Positions 34,537-43,027 of a stretch of 63,933 bases of DNA are shown here, piece after piece. Both the position numbers and the translations under genes were made by a program. The stretch is taken from assembly GCF_002979455.1 (NCBI RefSeq), contig NZ_PCOU01000031.1, forward strand, positions 1 through 63,933, given 5' to 3'. Below the pieces are notes generated by a model. It was given only the letters and a program-made list of their open reading frames with translations. It had not been told where the DNA came from and searched no databases. This DNA is from Chryseobacterium sp. MYb7. Its GTDB lineage: Bacteria; Bacteroidota; Bacteroidia; Flavobacteriales; Weeksellaceae. The stretch's first letter is position 1; each line of letters begins with the position of its first letter.

Positions 34537-35607
34537 TTATAACTCTTCTAATTCTAGGGTTAAATATTTTTTTGTTTTATGATCCTGCCACGTTCCGATA
34601 ATTTTTTCTCCTTTCAAATCAGCTTCTATTAAGGCTTTTGGTACCCATTCCTTCAGTTCCTCACTATGGTAATCATCTTCTGTGATAGAAAAATGGTCAT
34701 GGACAAATTCTCCTCTCCAGTTGATCGGCTTTTTATTCTTATCATACCAGTAAGTAGCTGAAAAGGAATCATCCTCATTGATTTCATTAAATAAAACCGT
34801 AATAGAATATTTTCCGTCAATTTTTCCTTTGTATAATTTATTTCCAGGACCCGTTTGACCCATCTTTTCAGAACCTGATATCAGATTCTTTCCATAAACG
34901 CTCAGGTATTTTTCAATTTCTTTATAAGTGAATTCAAGTTCGTGGCTTCCCAGATCATCTAAAGCCCGCATCGCATGATTGGAACATCTGCCTGCTACAA
35001 AAGTGAGTTTATCCTTTCCAAAAAAATATCGGATGCCATTCAAAGTATAATCCATGAAACATCCTTCATATAAGCCAATCTGCTCCTGAACTTCTTCTGA
35101 CGGATTCTTTTCGGATTTTAATTTTACGAGAAAGTCATCGACTCTTTTTTTGATTTTTTTCTGAATCAAACCTGCAACCGTTTTGGAAGCACTTGTTTGA
35201 AATAAAGCCTCGGCATTGATATAGTTTCCTGTTCTCAGGTCAAAATTTTTCCAGTCTGAAAATTCTTCCGGATACGCTCCCGAAGCTTCTCCATTGATAT
35301 TTATACTTAAAATATTTTTAGGAGTTTCCAATTTCTTCCAATCATAAAAATAAACATAGTTGGAATAGGAATTCGTAGAGGTAGAAGCCAGTTTAAAAGG
35401 ATTCCCCCCGGAATTTGGGATATATTCCAGTTCATTTACCTGAAGAAATGTATTGATCTTATTGGCAACCGCGGGATTTCCAGCGTAAGAAACAACCGGA
35501 AACACAAAGTTTTCAGATTTGGGCTGCAAATTATTTATTTTTAAATCTTTCTGCTGCGAAAAACTTAAACCGGAAATCAGTAAGAAAAATACAATACTCT
35601 TTTTCAC
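34537..35607 (-). CDS. Exported hypothetical protein, GTG start
   Basis: A 356-residue protein with a Sec signal (MKKSIVFFLLISGLSFSQQ). The body may resemble DUF3298/DUF4163-type periplasmic proteins: VFPVVSYAGNPAVANKINTFL at the start, a KLTFVAGRCSNHAMRA segment near 205, and a C-terminal lipocalin-like run with GKYSITVLFNEI and KIIGTWQDHKTKKYLTLELE. I am not certain of the family. The start is GTG, sharing its first G with the stop of the small gene before it (TAGTG). This overlap, with 1-2 bp gaps downstream, places it firmly in the HMG-CoA reductase operon. Confidence 0.75.
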   Translation of the reverse strand: MKKSIVFFLLISGLSFSQQKDLKINNLQPKSENFVFPVVSYAGNPAVANKINTFLQVNELEYIPNSGGNPFKLASTSTNSYSNYVYFYDWKKLETPKNILSININGEASGAYPEEFSDWKNFDLRTGNYINAEALFQTSASKTVAGLIQKKIKKRVDDFLVKLKSEKNPSEEVQEQIGLYEGCFMDYTLNGIRYFFGKDKLTFVAGRCSNHAMRALDDLGSHELEFTYKEIEKYLSVYGKNLISGSEKMGQTGPGNKLYKGKIDGKYSITVLFNEINEDDSFSATYWYDKNKKPINWRGEFVHDHFSITEDDYHSEELKEWVPKALIEADLKGEKIIGTWQDHKTKKYLTLELEEL

Positions 35608-35774
35608 TATTTTGATTTTAAGTACATTAAAATGAACTTGGCAACCAGCGTAGAAATTCCAAGTATGATAAACATATTGGCGAATCTCTTGGAACTTTTG
35701 AAACCTTCATGGCTTGTTTTCTTCAGAAAAAATCCAAAAAGAAGAAATACAATGGGCAAAATGATCTGTAACAT
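35607..35774 (-). CDS. Small two-helix membrane protein (55 residues), newly called
   Basis: A short gene that fills the gap between the HMG-CoA reductase and the secreted protein. It begins MLQIILPIVFLLFGFFLKK, has a basic loop HEGFKSSKRFANM, a second hydrophobic helix FIILGISTLVAKFILM, and ends YLKSK. Its ATG overlaps the upstream stop (TAATG) and its stop overlaps the downstream GTG (TAGTG). Such stop/start overlaps on both sides are strong evidence of translation. It would sit in the inner membrane. I do not recognise a family. Confidence 0.75.
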   Translation of the reverse strand: MLQIILPIVFLLFGFFLKKTSHEGFKSSKRFANMFIILGISTLVAKFILMYLKSK

Positions 35775-37102
35775 TAGTTTTCTCTCATTCTGTTAAATTC
35801 ATTGATCACCTCGTGGTGGCTCACTGTCTTGTCTTTGAAATACGTCACAAAGTGCTGCTTTTCTTCTTCGGTTGCTCCCAATTGGTTCAGAATATTCAAT
35901 AAGTGCATTTTCATATGTCCTTTCTGAATTCCTGTGGTCACCAGAGAACGTAAAGCACCAAAGTTTTGTGCAAGACCAGAAACGGCAAGAATACTCATCA
36001 ATTCCTGTGCAGAAGGTTTTCCAAGAAGTGCCAGAGAGAATTTTACCAAAGGGTGAAGATTGGTAAGTCCTCCTACTACTCCTACAGAAATCGGAAGATC
36101 AATCCAGAATCTGAATACACCGTTATCAGTTGTACAGTGGGTCAAAGATCTGTATTGTCCGTCTCTTGCAGCATAAGCATGTGCACAGGCTTCTGTAGCT
36201 CGGAAATCATTTCCGGTAGCAATTACCACAGCATCTACCCCATTCATTATTCCTTTATTGTGAGTGGTTGCGCGGTAAGGTTCAATTTCTGCAATGGTAA
36301 CGGCCTGTTTGAATTTAGCAGCAAACTCTTCAGGAGAAATTCCGCTGTCATCTTTTAGATCTTCCATTTTACATGAAACCTCAGCTCTTACGATACAATC
36401 AGGGGTAAAATTGGAAAGAATATTCATTACAATCTGCAGTGAATTCTTTTCTTCCTGGGTAAAATCTTCGCTGGCAGCCACTTCCTGTCTCAGCGTTTTT
36501 CCAAACTGCTCAAGGCATGAGTTGATAAAGTTTGCCCCCATTGAATCTACGGTATCAAAGCTTGCTTTCAACTGGTAATAATTTGGCATTTCTGCTGTTT
36601 TATCCACCAAGCTGATATTAAGAATACCTCCACCACGTTTTCTCATGTTGGACGTAATATCTTCCGTTGTTTCAAATAATTTTTTCTTTAAACTGAAATT
36701 AAAGAAATGTAATAATTTGTGAGGTTCTACATTAAAAATAAAGTGGGTATGTCCCAGCTTTTCGGTATTAATAATAGTCGTTTTAAAACCTCCTTTGTCG
36801 ATCCAGAATTTAGCGGCTTTGGAAGCTGCTGCTACTACAGAACTTTCTTCAACGGCCATTGGAAGTGCCAATAGTTTTCCGTCAATTAAAAAGTTCGGAG
36901 CAATTCCGTAAGGCATATAAAAATTGGAGATGGTGTTCTCAGAAAATTCTTCGTGAAGCTTCTGAAGATCTGCATCATCATTCCAGTATTGTTTTAATAT
37001 ATTTTGATATTCCTGGTTTCCTTCAAGATATTCGTTTACGAGCCATTCGATTTTCCCCTGCTTTGGAAGCTTGGAAAAACCTTCGATTGGTTTATGATTC
37101 AT
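35774..37102 (-). CDS. Class II hydroxymethylglutaryl-CoA reductase
   Basis: Makes mevalonate from HMG-CoA, the committed step of the mevalonate isoprenoid pathway used by Flavobacteriia. From the ATG at 37102 (MNHKPIEGFSKLPKQGK) the enzyme is 442 residues, right for class II; a longer reading upstream adds 27 residues with no family match. Motifs: LALPMAVEESSVVAAASKAAK near 80 with the catalytic Glu, FDTVDSMGANFINSC near 183, HNKGIMNGVDAV near 285 with the catalytic Lys, and the Asn/Gly-rich AVSGLAQNFGALRSLVTTG near 370 preceding the catalytic HMKMHL His. It heads the overlapping five-gene operon that ends with ClC. No other mevalonate genes are nearby. Confidence 0.93.
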   Translation of the reverse strand: MNHKPIEGFSKLPKQGKIEWLVNEYLEGNQEYQNILKQYWNDDADLQKLHEEFSENTISNFYMPYGIAPNFLIDGKLLALPMAVEESSVVAAASKAAKFWIDKGGFKTTIINTEKLGHTHFIFNVEPHKLLHFFNFSLKKKLFETTEDITSNMRKRGGGILNISLVDKTAEMPNYYQLKASFDTVDSMGANFINSCLEQFGKTLRQEVAASEDFTQEEKNSLQIVMNILSNFTPDCIVRAEVSCKMEDLKDDSGISPEEFAAKFKQAVTIAEIEPYRATTHNKGIMNGVDAVVIATGNDFRATEACAHAYAARDGQYRSLTHCTTDNGVFRFWIDLPISVGVVGGLTNLHPLVKFSLALLGKPSAQELMSILAVSGLAQNFGALRSLVTTGIQKGHMKMHLLNILNQLGATEEEKQHFVTYFKDKTVSHHEVINEFNRMREN

Positions 37103-37258
37103 GATATAAACTTTAATGAGCCGTAAATATAATGATTTTGAGACTCTTTTTTGTTGATAACTTCTATGAAAAAAGATTGACATTTATCAATTTTGGAACT
37201 AAATTTGAACAATATTAAATTATTATTTTGATACAAAATAGATCAATGACTTAAAAAT

Positions 37259-38518
37259 ATGAATTTTGACCGCCTTAAAGAAAAGCTCGAAATCCTTGCA
37301 GATGCAGCGAAATATGATGTTTCCTGTTCATCAAGCGGAGGTACGAGAAAGAATAAAAAAGGAGCTTTGGGAGACAGTTCTGCAAGCGGGATTTGCCATA
37401 CCTATACGGAAGACGGCAGATGTGTTTCTTTGCTTAAAATTCTATTGACCAATCATTGTATTTATGATTGTGCTTATTGTGTTTCCAGAAGTTCTAATGA
37501 TATTAAAAGAGCTGCTTTTACGGTAGAAGAAGTGGTAGATCTTACCATCAATTTTTATCGTAGAAATTATATTGAAGGTTTATTTCTGAGCTCAGGAATA
37601 TTCAAAAATGCTGATACTACAATGGAAAGGCTGGTAAGAGTGGCCAAAAAACTTCGTCTGGAAGAAAACTTTAACGGCTATATTCACCTTAAATCTATTC
37701 CGGGAGCGAGTGATGATCTGATGCAGGAAGCAGCTTTATATGCAGACCGTTTATCCGTAAATATTGAAATTCCGACCGAAAGCGGATTAAAATTGTTGGC
37801 TCCTGAAAAAAACAGACAGGATATGATCAGCCCGATGAGGTATATTCAAAAAGGGATCATTCAATATAAGGATGAAAAGAAGATTCTGAAAAAAGTTCCC
37901 AAGTTTGCTCCAGCGGGACAATCCACACAAATGATTGTGGGTGCAACCAACGAAAATGACCTCCAAATCATCAAAGTTGCTGACCATTTTTATAAAAATT
38001 TTAATCTGAAAAGGGTGTATTATTCCGGATATGTTCCGGTTTTGGAAGATCAGAGACTGCCTTCTTTAACGACGGAAGTCCCTATGCTTAGGGAAAACCG
38101 ATTGTATCAGTCGGATTGGCTGATGAGATTTTATGGCTTTAAAGCGGAAGAGATTTTAGATCCTACTATGCCCTTCCTCGATCTGGAAGTAGATCCGAAA
38201 TTAAGCTGGGCACTGCGAAACCTTCATCAATTTCCTATTAATCTACAGACCGCAGAATATCAGTTGATTTTAAGAATTCCCGGAATCGGAGTAAAAACGG
38301 CTCAGAAAATTGTCAGTGCCAGGCGTTTTCAGATTTTAACGATAGATCATTTGAAAAAACTGGGAGCGGCTGTGAACCGGGCAAAATATTTCATTGATTT
38401 TAATGCCGGAAATGCTTATCTGAAATATTTAACGGACAAAAACTTCAGAAAGCTGCTGATAGGTGGAAGTTCATCCAAATTCCACAATCAGTTTTCGCAG
38501 CAGCTGACTTTATTTTGA
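37259..38518 (+). CDS. Putative DNA modification/repair radical SAM protein (TIGR03916-like)
   Basis: A 419-residue radical-SAM protein. The 4Fe-4S motif CIYDCAYC (CxxxCxxC) is near 67, and an N-terminal Cys/Ser-rich segment (YDVSCSSSGGTR) precedes it. The middle carries SIPGASDDLMQEA and the SVNIEIPTESGL strand. The last 100 residues include a helix-hairpin-helix (LILRIPGIGVKTAQKIVSARRF near 336), the classic DNA-binding element. This arrangement is that of the family named for probable DNA repair or base modification and linked to uracil-DNA-glycosylase-type partners. Its usual partner is the next gene but one position downstream on the same strand, 148 bp away. The substrate is unknown. 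Confidence 0.87.
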   Translation: MNFDRLKEKLEILADAAKYDVSCSSSGGTRKNKKGALGDSSASGICHTYTEDGRCVSLLKILLTNHCIYDCAYCVSRSSNDIKRAAFTVEEVVDLTINFYRRNYIEGLFLSSGIFKNADTTMERLVRVAKKLRLEENFNGYIHLKSIPGASDDLMQEAALYADRLSVNIEIPTESGLKLLAPEKNRQDMISPMRYIQKGIIQYKDEKKILKKVPKFAPAGQSTQMIVGATNENDLQIIKVADHFYKNFNLKRVYYSGYVPVLEDQRLPSLTTEVPMLRENRLYQSDWLMRFYGFKAEEILDPTMPFLDLEVDPKLSWALRNLHQFPINLQTAEYQLILRIPGIGVKTAQKIVSARRFQILTIDHLKKLGAAVNRAKYFIDFNAGNAYLKYLTDKNFRKLLIGGSSSKFHNQFSQQLTLF

Positions 38519-38560
38519 TCTTCAACACAAATGGCCACTAATTTATGATAGAACATTATT

Positions 38561-38631
38561 GTCATTCTGACAAAGGAAGAATCTCTTCAATTAACCAGAT
38601 TCTTCACCTCATTTATCTCATTCAGAATGAC
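38561..38631. repeat. Palindromic repeat between the radical-SAM gene and its partner
   Basis: GTCATTCTGA and TCAGAATGAC (38561-38570 and 38622-38631) form the outer arms; AAGAATCT and AGATTCTT form inner arms. The pattern GTCATTCTGA...AAGAATCT is a common intergenic palindrome type in Bacteroidota. It could lower expression of the second gene by forming a hairpin. Confidence 0.6.
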
Positions 38632-38666
38632 AACCCAACTAAATTTTAAATTTTTAAACTTAATAC

Positions 38667-39425
38667 ATGACAACCCTACTCTATGATGGAAGTTTTGATG
38701 GTCTTTTCACTGCGGTATTTGAAGTTTTCGAATACCGTTATAAAGATGTGGAGATCATAAGCAGAGAAAGGTTTTGTCAGGAAAATATTTTCGCAGAGAT
38801 TCATGAAGTCATTACCCAAACGGACAAATCTGAAAGGGTTTTGAATAAACTGGAACAGAATATAGGAAAACGAGGTATTTATCAACTGTTAAAAGTTTTT
38901 TTATCTGAAGATCCGGATCTGGAAAACCTCATCTTATCTGCGGTAAAACAGTCTATAAAACATCCGAAAGACAATATTCTTGAAAATTTCGCTGATTCTG
39001 ATGTTTTAAAAATTTCAAAAATCTACAAATCTGTAGACAGAGAAAGGCACAGGATGACCGCATTTGTCCGTTTTGAAAAAATGCAGGATGGTGTTTTTTT
39101 CTCTAAAATAGATCCCGACTTCAATGTTCTCCCTTTAATCAGAAAACATTTTAAAGACCGGTATCAAGATCAGAAATGGATGATCTATGATCTTCGAAGA
39201 AACTATGGACTTTTCTATGATCTGGATGATTGTGAATTTTTCTACCCCGATGAAAAAATTGATCTCCATCATTATCAGCAAAAGTTCCATGATGAAGAGA
39301 AGAACTATCAGGTACTTTGGCAGCGTTATTTCACGAAAACCAATATCGTGGAAAGAAAAAATATAAAACTTCATATTCAGCATGTCCCAAAAAGATACTG
39401 GAAATATCTGACCGAAAAATGGTAG
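38667..39425 (+). CDS. TIGR03915-type probable DNA metabolism protein, partner of the radical SAM enzyme
   Basis: A 252-residue protein opening TTLLYDGSFDGLFTAVFEVFE, the signature start of the family (TIGR03915/DUF4130) that almost always accompanies the radical-SAM protein of the preceding gene. A HRMTAFVRFEKMQDGVFFSKI segment near 130 and a DLRRNYGLFYDLD segment near 175 are conserved-looking, and the C-terminus has HVPKRYWKYLTEKW. In some bacteria this domain is fused to a uracil-DNA glycosylase-like domain; none is present here. Its likely role is with the radical-SAM enzyme in DNA repair, inferred from family association only. Confidence 0.85.
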   Translation: MTTLLYDGSFDGLFTAVFEVFEYRYKDVEIISRERFCQENIFAEIHEVITQTDKSERVLNKLEQNIGKRGIYQLLKVFLSEDPDLENLILSAVKQSIKHPKDNILENFADSDVLKISKIYKSVDRERHRMTAFVRFEKMQDGVFFSKIDPDFNVLPLIRKHFKDRYQDQKWMIYDLRRNYGLFYDLDDCEFFYPDEKIDLHHYQQKFHDEEKNYQVLWQRYFTKTNIVERKNIKLHIQHVPKRYWKYLTEKW

Positions 39426-39438
39426 TGAAATTCCATAT

Positions 39439-39733
39439 TGTGGATAACTTTTTATTTCGACTAAAAAATAGATCATTTTCAGTTCTTTTGTGAAGCCAAT
39501 TATTTAATCAACTCATTTCATGGAATATATAATCCCCACTCATCGAAAACTCATATTGTGGATAACTTTTTTCAGTTAACATTCCGTTAATATTAATTTT
39601 TTTTAAATCTTATTTTTATCAGAAAAAAGAGCAGAATATTACCTACCCAACGAAGAAAAATAGTTTTTAAAAGTCTGAAAATATGTAATGTATGCGATAA
39701 CGAATTATATCTGCATTCATGTTTTGTGGATAA
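39439..39733. other. Cluster of three perfect DnaA boxes in AT-rich gap (candidate oriC or DnaA-binding locus)
   Basis: The exact DnaA-box complement TGTGGATAA (TTATCCACA on the other strand) occurs at 39439-39447, 39557-39565 and 39725-39733, all in the same direction. The first two share 20 identical bases (CATATTGTGGATAACTTTTT). Between boxes 2 and 3 lies a very AT-rich stretch (about 39581-39625) suitable as an unwinding element. The 310-bp gap has no gene. dnaA is not in this window, so origin function is an inference. Confidence 0.6.
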
Positions 39734-39736
39734 CTC

Positions 39737-40537
39737 TTACTTTTTAAGGGTTCGTAAGGCTTTTTTAATGATATATTGGGTTTCTTTTGTCGGACTTTCC
39801 CGAAGCCATTCATCACAAATTTCCACTACAAATTCTGGTTGTGATTTGCTGGCATCATTGAGCCAATTGCCAACACTATCTTGCACGTATCTGGAAGAAT
39901 CAGATCGTAAAGGTTCCAGAATTTCCAATCCAAGTCCTGGGTTTTGTTTTAAAGCATCGATATGCTCACACCAAACTCCTCTCGGCCTTGTAGATTCGCT
40001 GGCAAAACGTCTCACATTTTCATTCTCATGCCTTGTCCATTCTGATAAAATAGATAAACTTTCATCAAGATTTTTAGAAATATCCGGACGCACCGCCATC
40101 CAGCAAATTTCTCTCACTCCAAAATGAGTATCTACAGCAAACGATTTAATTTTGTCTAACTTTTCTTTCAATTTTAAATCATGGTTTCGCCCAATTGTAT
40201 AAGCAGCCCAGCAACGTACAAGATCCGCGGGATGAGTTTCCAATTTGTGAAGAAATTCATCATCTTTATTTTTTATAGCCAGATGAAGTAAACCAATTCC
40301 AATGGTTTCATTAATGGTATTAACCGTTTGCTTTTTCAGCTGGTCTAGATTCTCTAAAATAGGATTCAAATATTCTCTGCGATTATTCTGCAGAAACAAA
40401 TTTTCAAGAAGCAGCCTTTGATCTACAGCCAGCCATTCTGTAAGATTGGCGGTTTCAATTTCTCCTCTATTCAGCTGTTCCAAAATATCCGGTGGAATAT
40501 CTTTGATAGAGCGGGCTCCTTTTCGTTTTTCTGTCAT
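39737..40537 (-). CDS. DNA alkylation repair protein, HEAT-repeat (AlkC/AlkD-like)
   Basis: A 266-residue all-helical protein of HEAT-like repeats. Helix pairs recur, for example LVRCWAAYTIGRNHDLKLKE near 105, THFGVREICWMAVRPD near 137 and NENVRRFASESTRPRGVW near 172. The segments ASESTRPRGVW and SSRYVQDSVGNWLNDASK are close to those of the AlkC/AlkD DNA glycosylase superfamily, which removes N3- and N7-alkylated purines without flipping the base. The catalytic acidic residue cannot be fixed by eye. It lies next to two other probable DNA-repair genes and the DnaA-box cluster, and diverges from a HxlR regulator. Confidence 0.8.
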   Translation of the reverse strand: MTEKRKGARSIKDIPPDILEQLNRGEIETANLTEWLAVDQRLLLENLFLQNNRREYLNPILENLDQLKKQTVNTINETIGIGLLHLAIKNKDDEFLHKLETHPADLVRCWAAYTIGRNHDLKLKEKLDKIKSFAVDTHFGVREICWMAVRPDISKNLDESLSILSEWTRHENENVRRFASESTRPRGVWCEHIDALKQNPGLGLEILEPLRSDSSRYVQDSVGNWLNDASKSQPEFVVEICDEWLRESPTKETQYIIKKALRTLKK

Positions 40538-40631
40538 ACTATTTAATGATTATCTTTACAAAAGTCTGAAACTAAGCAGACAAAAACAATAGCGCATATT
40601 TTTCGCCCATAGGGATAAAAAAGTCAATTTT

Positions 40632-40979
40632 ATGAAAACAAAGGGAAGAGCTGAAGAAAATAAAATTTGTCCGTTGGAAGTGGCCGTGGATACCATTAGC
40701 GGCAAATGGAAAATTCCTATCGTATGGCAGATTAATGAAGGGAAAAAACGTCCTAGTGAATTTCTGCGGGGTATTGCTAAAGTAGACCGAAGAGTTCTCA
40801 ATCAGCAACTGAATGAAATGGTAGAAGACGGTATTTTAACCAAACAATCTTTCAACGAACTTCCTCCAAGGGTTGAATATACTTTGACAGAACTTGGTGA
40901 ACAGCTTGTGAAAATTCTCTGGCAACTGAATGACTGGGGAAAATTATTGATTCCTGAGAACAAAGAGTCATTAAACTAG
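40632..40979 (+). CDS. HxlR-family transcriptional regulator
   Basis: A 115-residue winged helix-turn-helix protein. Family marks are the N-terminal CPLEVAVDTISGKWKIPIVW with its single redox-capable Cys, then RPSEFLRGIAKVDRRVLNQQLNEM, LTKQSFNELPPRVEYTLTE, and LGEQLVKILWQLNDWG. Members often sense aldehydes, quinones or disulfide stress through that Cys and control a neighbouring gene. It diverges from the HEAT-repeat repair gene across 94 bp, which may be its target. That link is positional only. Confidence 0.88.
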   Translation: MKTKGRAEENKICPLEVAVDTISGKWKIPIVWQINEGKKRPSEFLRGIAKVDRRVLNQQLNEMVEDGILTKQSFNELPPRVEYTLTELGEQLVKILWQLNDWGKLLIPENKESLN

Positions 40980-41046
40980 CAGATTTTCAGATTATATATT
41001 GGCAGATAAGCTAAAAAAATGATATTTGTGTAAACTAAAAAAACAC

Positions 41047-41925
41047 ATGAAAAAAGTTATCACCGGAATCACAGCGTTTTTAATTCTTACAGGCTGTATA
41101 AAAGAAAAATCATCAGACCGTCTCTTGGCTGAGCCGGATAAAAATGAGCATTTAATCACAGAAAACGCTTTAAAAATCAATAAAGATAAAAATACCATCC
41201 GGGAAAGATTTTCTCCTCCGGAAGGTTATGAATGGATTGAGGAAAATCCGGAATCTTTCGGGTATTTTATTGAAAATTTCAAACTAAAACCTTATGGCAC
41301 CCAGATTGTGAAATATGATGGAACGCCTATTTCTACCCAGCATCTTCATGAAGCTGTTTTTGATATCGATACCGGAAATAAAGATTTGCAGCAATGTGCT
41401 GATGCCGCTATTCGGATAAGGGCAGAATATCTTTATAAGGCAAAAAAATTTGACGAAATTAAATTTCATTTTACAAGCGGTGATCTTCTCAGCTGGAACG
41501 ATTATAAAAACGGAACGAGAGCTTTTGTTAATGGAAATTCAGTCAACTTCAGAAAAATTGCAGCTTTTGATGATTCTTACCAGAGTTTCAGAAATTATCT
41601 GGATCTGATTTTTAATTATGCCGGAACGATTTCATTAAACAAAGAAACAAAGCCGGTAATGAGGAATTCTGATCTGAAAACGGGAGATATTCTGATTACA
41701 CCAGGCAGTCCGGGACATATCGTTTTTATTTCCGGTGTCTGCCAAAATAAGAAAGGGGAAAGATTATTTTTATTGAGCGAAGGATTCACCCCGGCTCAGT
41801 TGATTCATGTGCTCTCCAATCCATTTAATCCATATTTTACGCCTTGGTACGACCTTGACGTGAATGCTTCGGAAACGAAAACTGCACGATATTTTTTTAA
41901 ACCTACAAACTTCAGAAGCTTTTAA
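41047..41925 (+). CDS. DUF4846 lipoprotein
   Basis: A 292-residue lipoprotein from the ATG at 41047 (an in-frame upstream TTG would break the signal). The signal MKKVITGITAFLILTGC places the lipid Cys at residue 17. The body carries the features of DUF4846: PPEGYEWIEENPESFGYFI near 51, VKYDGTPIS, HEAVFDIDTGNKDLQQCADA near 108, and LLSWNDYKNGTR near 150. The near-C-terminal GDILITPGSPGHIVFISG near 211 looks like an NlpC/P60- or CHAP-like Gly-His strand, so a hydrolase origin is possible. It probably faces the periplasm. The function is unknown. Confidence 0.8.
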   Translation: MKKVITGITAFLILTGCIKEKSSDRLLAEPDKNEHLITENALKINKDKNTIRERFSPPEGYEWIEENPESFGYFIENFKLKPYGTQIVKYDGTPISTQHLHEAVFDIDTGNKDLQQCADAAIRIRAEYLYKAKKFDEIKFHFTSGDLLSWNDYKNGTRAFVNGNSVNFRKIAAFDDSYQSFRNYLDLIFNYAGTISLNKETKPVMRNSDLKTGDILITPGSPGHIVFISGVCQNKKGERLFLLSEGFTPAQLIHVLSNPFNPYFTPWYDLDVNASETKTARYFFKPTNFRSF

Positions 41926-41980
41926 TAATTTATATTCAAAACTATTGGAAAGTTACTACGATAATCTGAACTTGTTTTTG

Positions 41981-41988
41981 TAAATTTG
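41981..41988 (+). promoter_or_regulatory. -7 element (TAAATTTG) of the pfkA-gapA operon
   Basis: TAAATTTG lies 20 bases before the pfkA ATG. The -33 region shows no clear TTTG at the right distance. Confidence 0.5.
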
Positions 41989-42008
41989 TGTTCGAAATTT
42001 TTTACTTG

Positions 42009-42995
42009 ATGAAAGAGAGTGCTGTAAAAAAGATTGCAGTTCTTACTTCAGGAGGTGACTCTCCGGGTATGAATGCGGCATTAAGAGCGGTAGTAAGAAC
42101 CGCCAATTACTATAATATCGAATGTTACGGAGTAAGAGAAGGTTACAATGGCCTTATCAACGATGATTTCCTGAGAATGGGAGCCCGTTCCGTAAAAAAT
42201 ATAATCAACCAGGGTGGAACGATTCTAAAATCTGCCAGATCCGCTGAGTTCAGAACGAAAGAAGGCCGTCAGAAAGCTTACGACAACTGCGTAAAACTTG
42301 GAATAGACGGATTGGTATGTATTGGAGGAGACGGAACATTTACCGGTGCAAAAATCTTTAATGAAGAGTTCGGAATCAGAGTAATCGGTATTCCGGGAAC
42401 GATCGACAACGATATTTTCGGAACGGATAATACCATCGGTTACGATACTGCTTTGAATACTGCAATGGATGCCATTGATAAAATCCGTGACACGGCAACT
42501 TCCCATAACAGAGTTTTCTTTGTGGAAGTAATGGGTCGTGATGCTGGTTTTATTGCTTTAAACAGCGGATTGGCAACAGGTGCTCTGGATATTTTAATTC
42601 CTGAGAAAAAAGATAGTATTGATGAGCTTTTCGTGAAATTCAGAAATGCTGAAAAAACAGGAAAATCATCCAGTATTGTAGTGGTAGCGGAAGGCGAAAA
42701 ACTAGCTAACGTTTACGAACTTGCAGAAAAAACAAAACAGACATTCCCTGATTATGACATTCGTGTCGCTATTTTGGGGCATATGCAGAGAGGAGGTTCT
42801 CCAAGCTGTGCAGACAGGGTTTTAGCAAGCAGATTAGGATATGGTGCTGTAACAGGATTAATGGAAGGACAAAACAATGTAATGGCAGGAATGCGTTCCA
42901 ATGATTTGACGTATACGCCAATAGAAGAAGCCATTAAAAAACATAACGAAATCAACAGCGATCTTTTGCTGATTTCAGAAATTTTAGCAATCTAA
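42009..42995 (+). CDS. pfkA: ATP-dependent 6-phosphofructokinase
   Basis: Phosphorylates fructose-6-phosphate in glycolysis. From the ATG at 42009 (a TTG seven codons upstream overlaps the promoter) the protein is 328 residues, the usual size. The ATP site is TSGGDSPGMNAALR near 14, with the phosphoryl-transfer GGDGTFTGA near 106, the catalytic IPGTIDNDIFGTDNTIGYDTA near 129 and the substrate loop MGRDAGFIA near 174. LGHMQRGGSPSCADR near 255 is also conserved. The Gly in GGDGT is the residue that favours ATP over pyrophosphate. It lies 32 bp before gapA, so two glycolytic steps are co-expressed. Confidence 0.95.
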   Translation: MKESAVKKIAVLTSGGDSPGMNAALRAVVRTANYYNIECYGVREGYNGLINDDFLRMGARSVKNIINQGGTILKSARSAEFRTKEGRQKAYDNCVKLGIDGLVCIGGDGTFTGAKIFNEEFGIRVIGIPGTIDNDIFGTDNTIGYDTALNTAMDAIDKIRDTATSHNRVFFVEVMGRDAGFIALNSGLATGALDILIPEKKDSIDELFVKFRNAEKTGKSSSIVVVAEGEKLANVYELAEKTKQTFPDYDIRVAILGHMQRGGSPSCADRVLASRLGYGAVTGLMEGQNNVMAGMRSNDLTYTPIEEAIKKHNEINSDLLLISEILAI

Positions 42996-43027
42996 TTATT
43001 TTTATAATCTAATAAAAACAAACTATT

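Noticed and set aside
37103..37183. 27-residue extension of HMG-CoA reductase
   Set aside because: Class II enzymes begin near MNHKPIEGF; the extension has no homology-like features.
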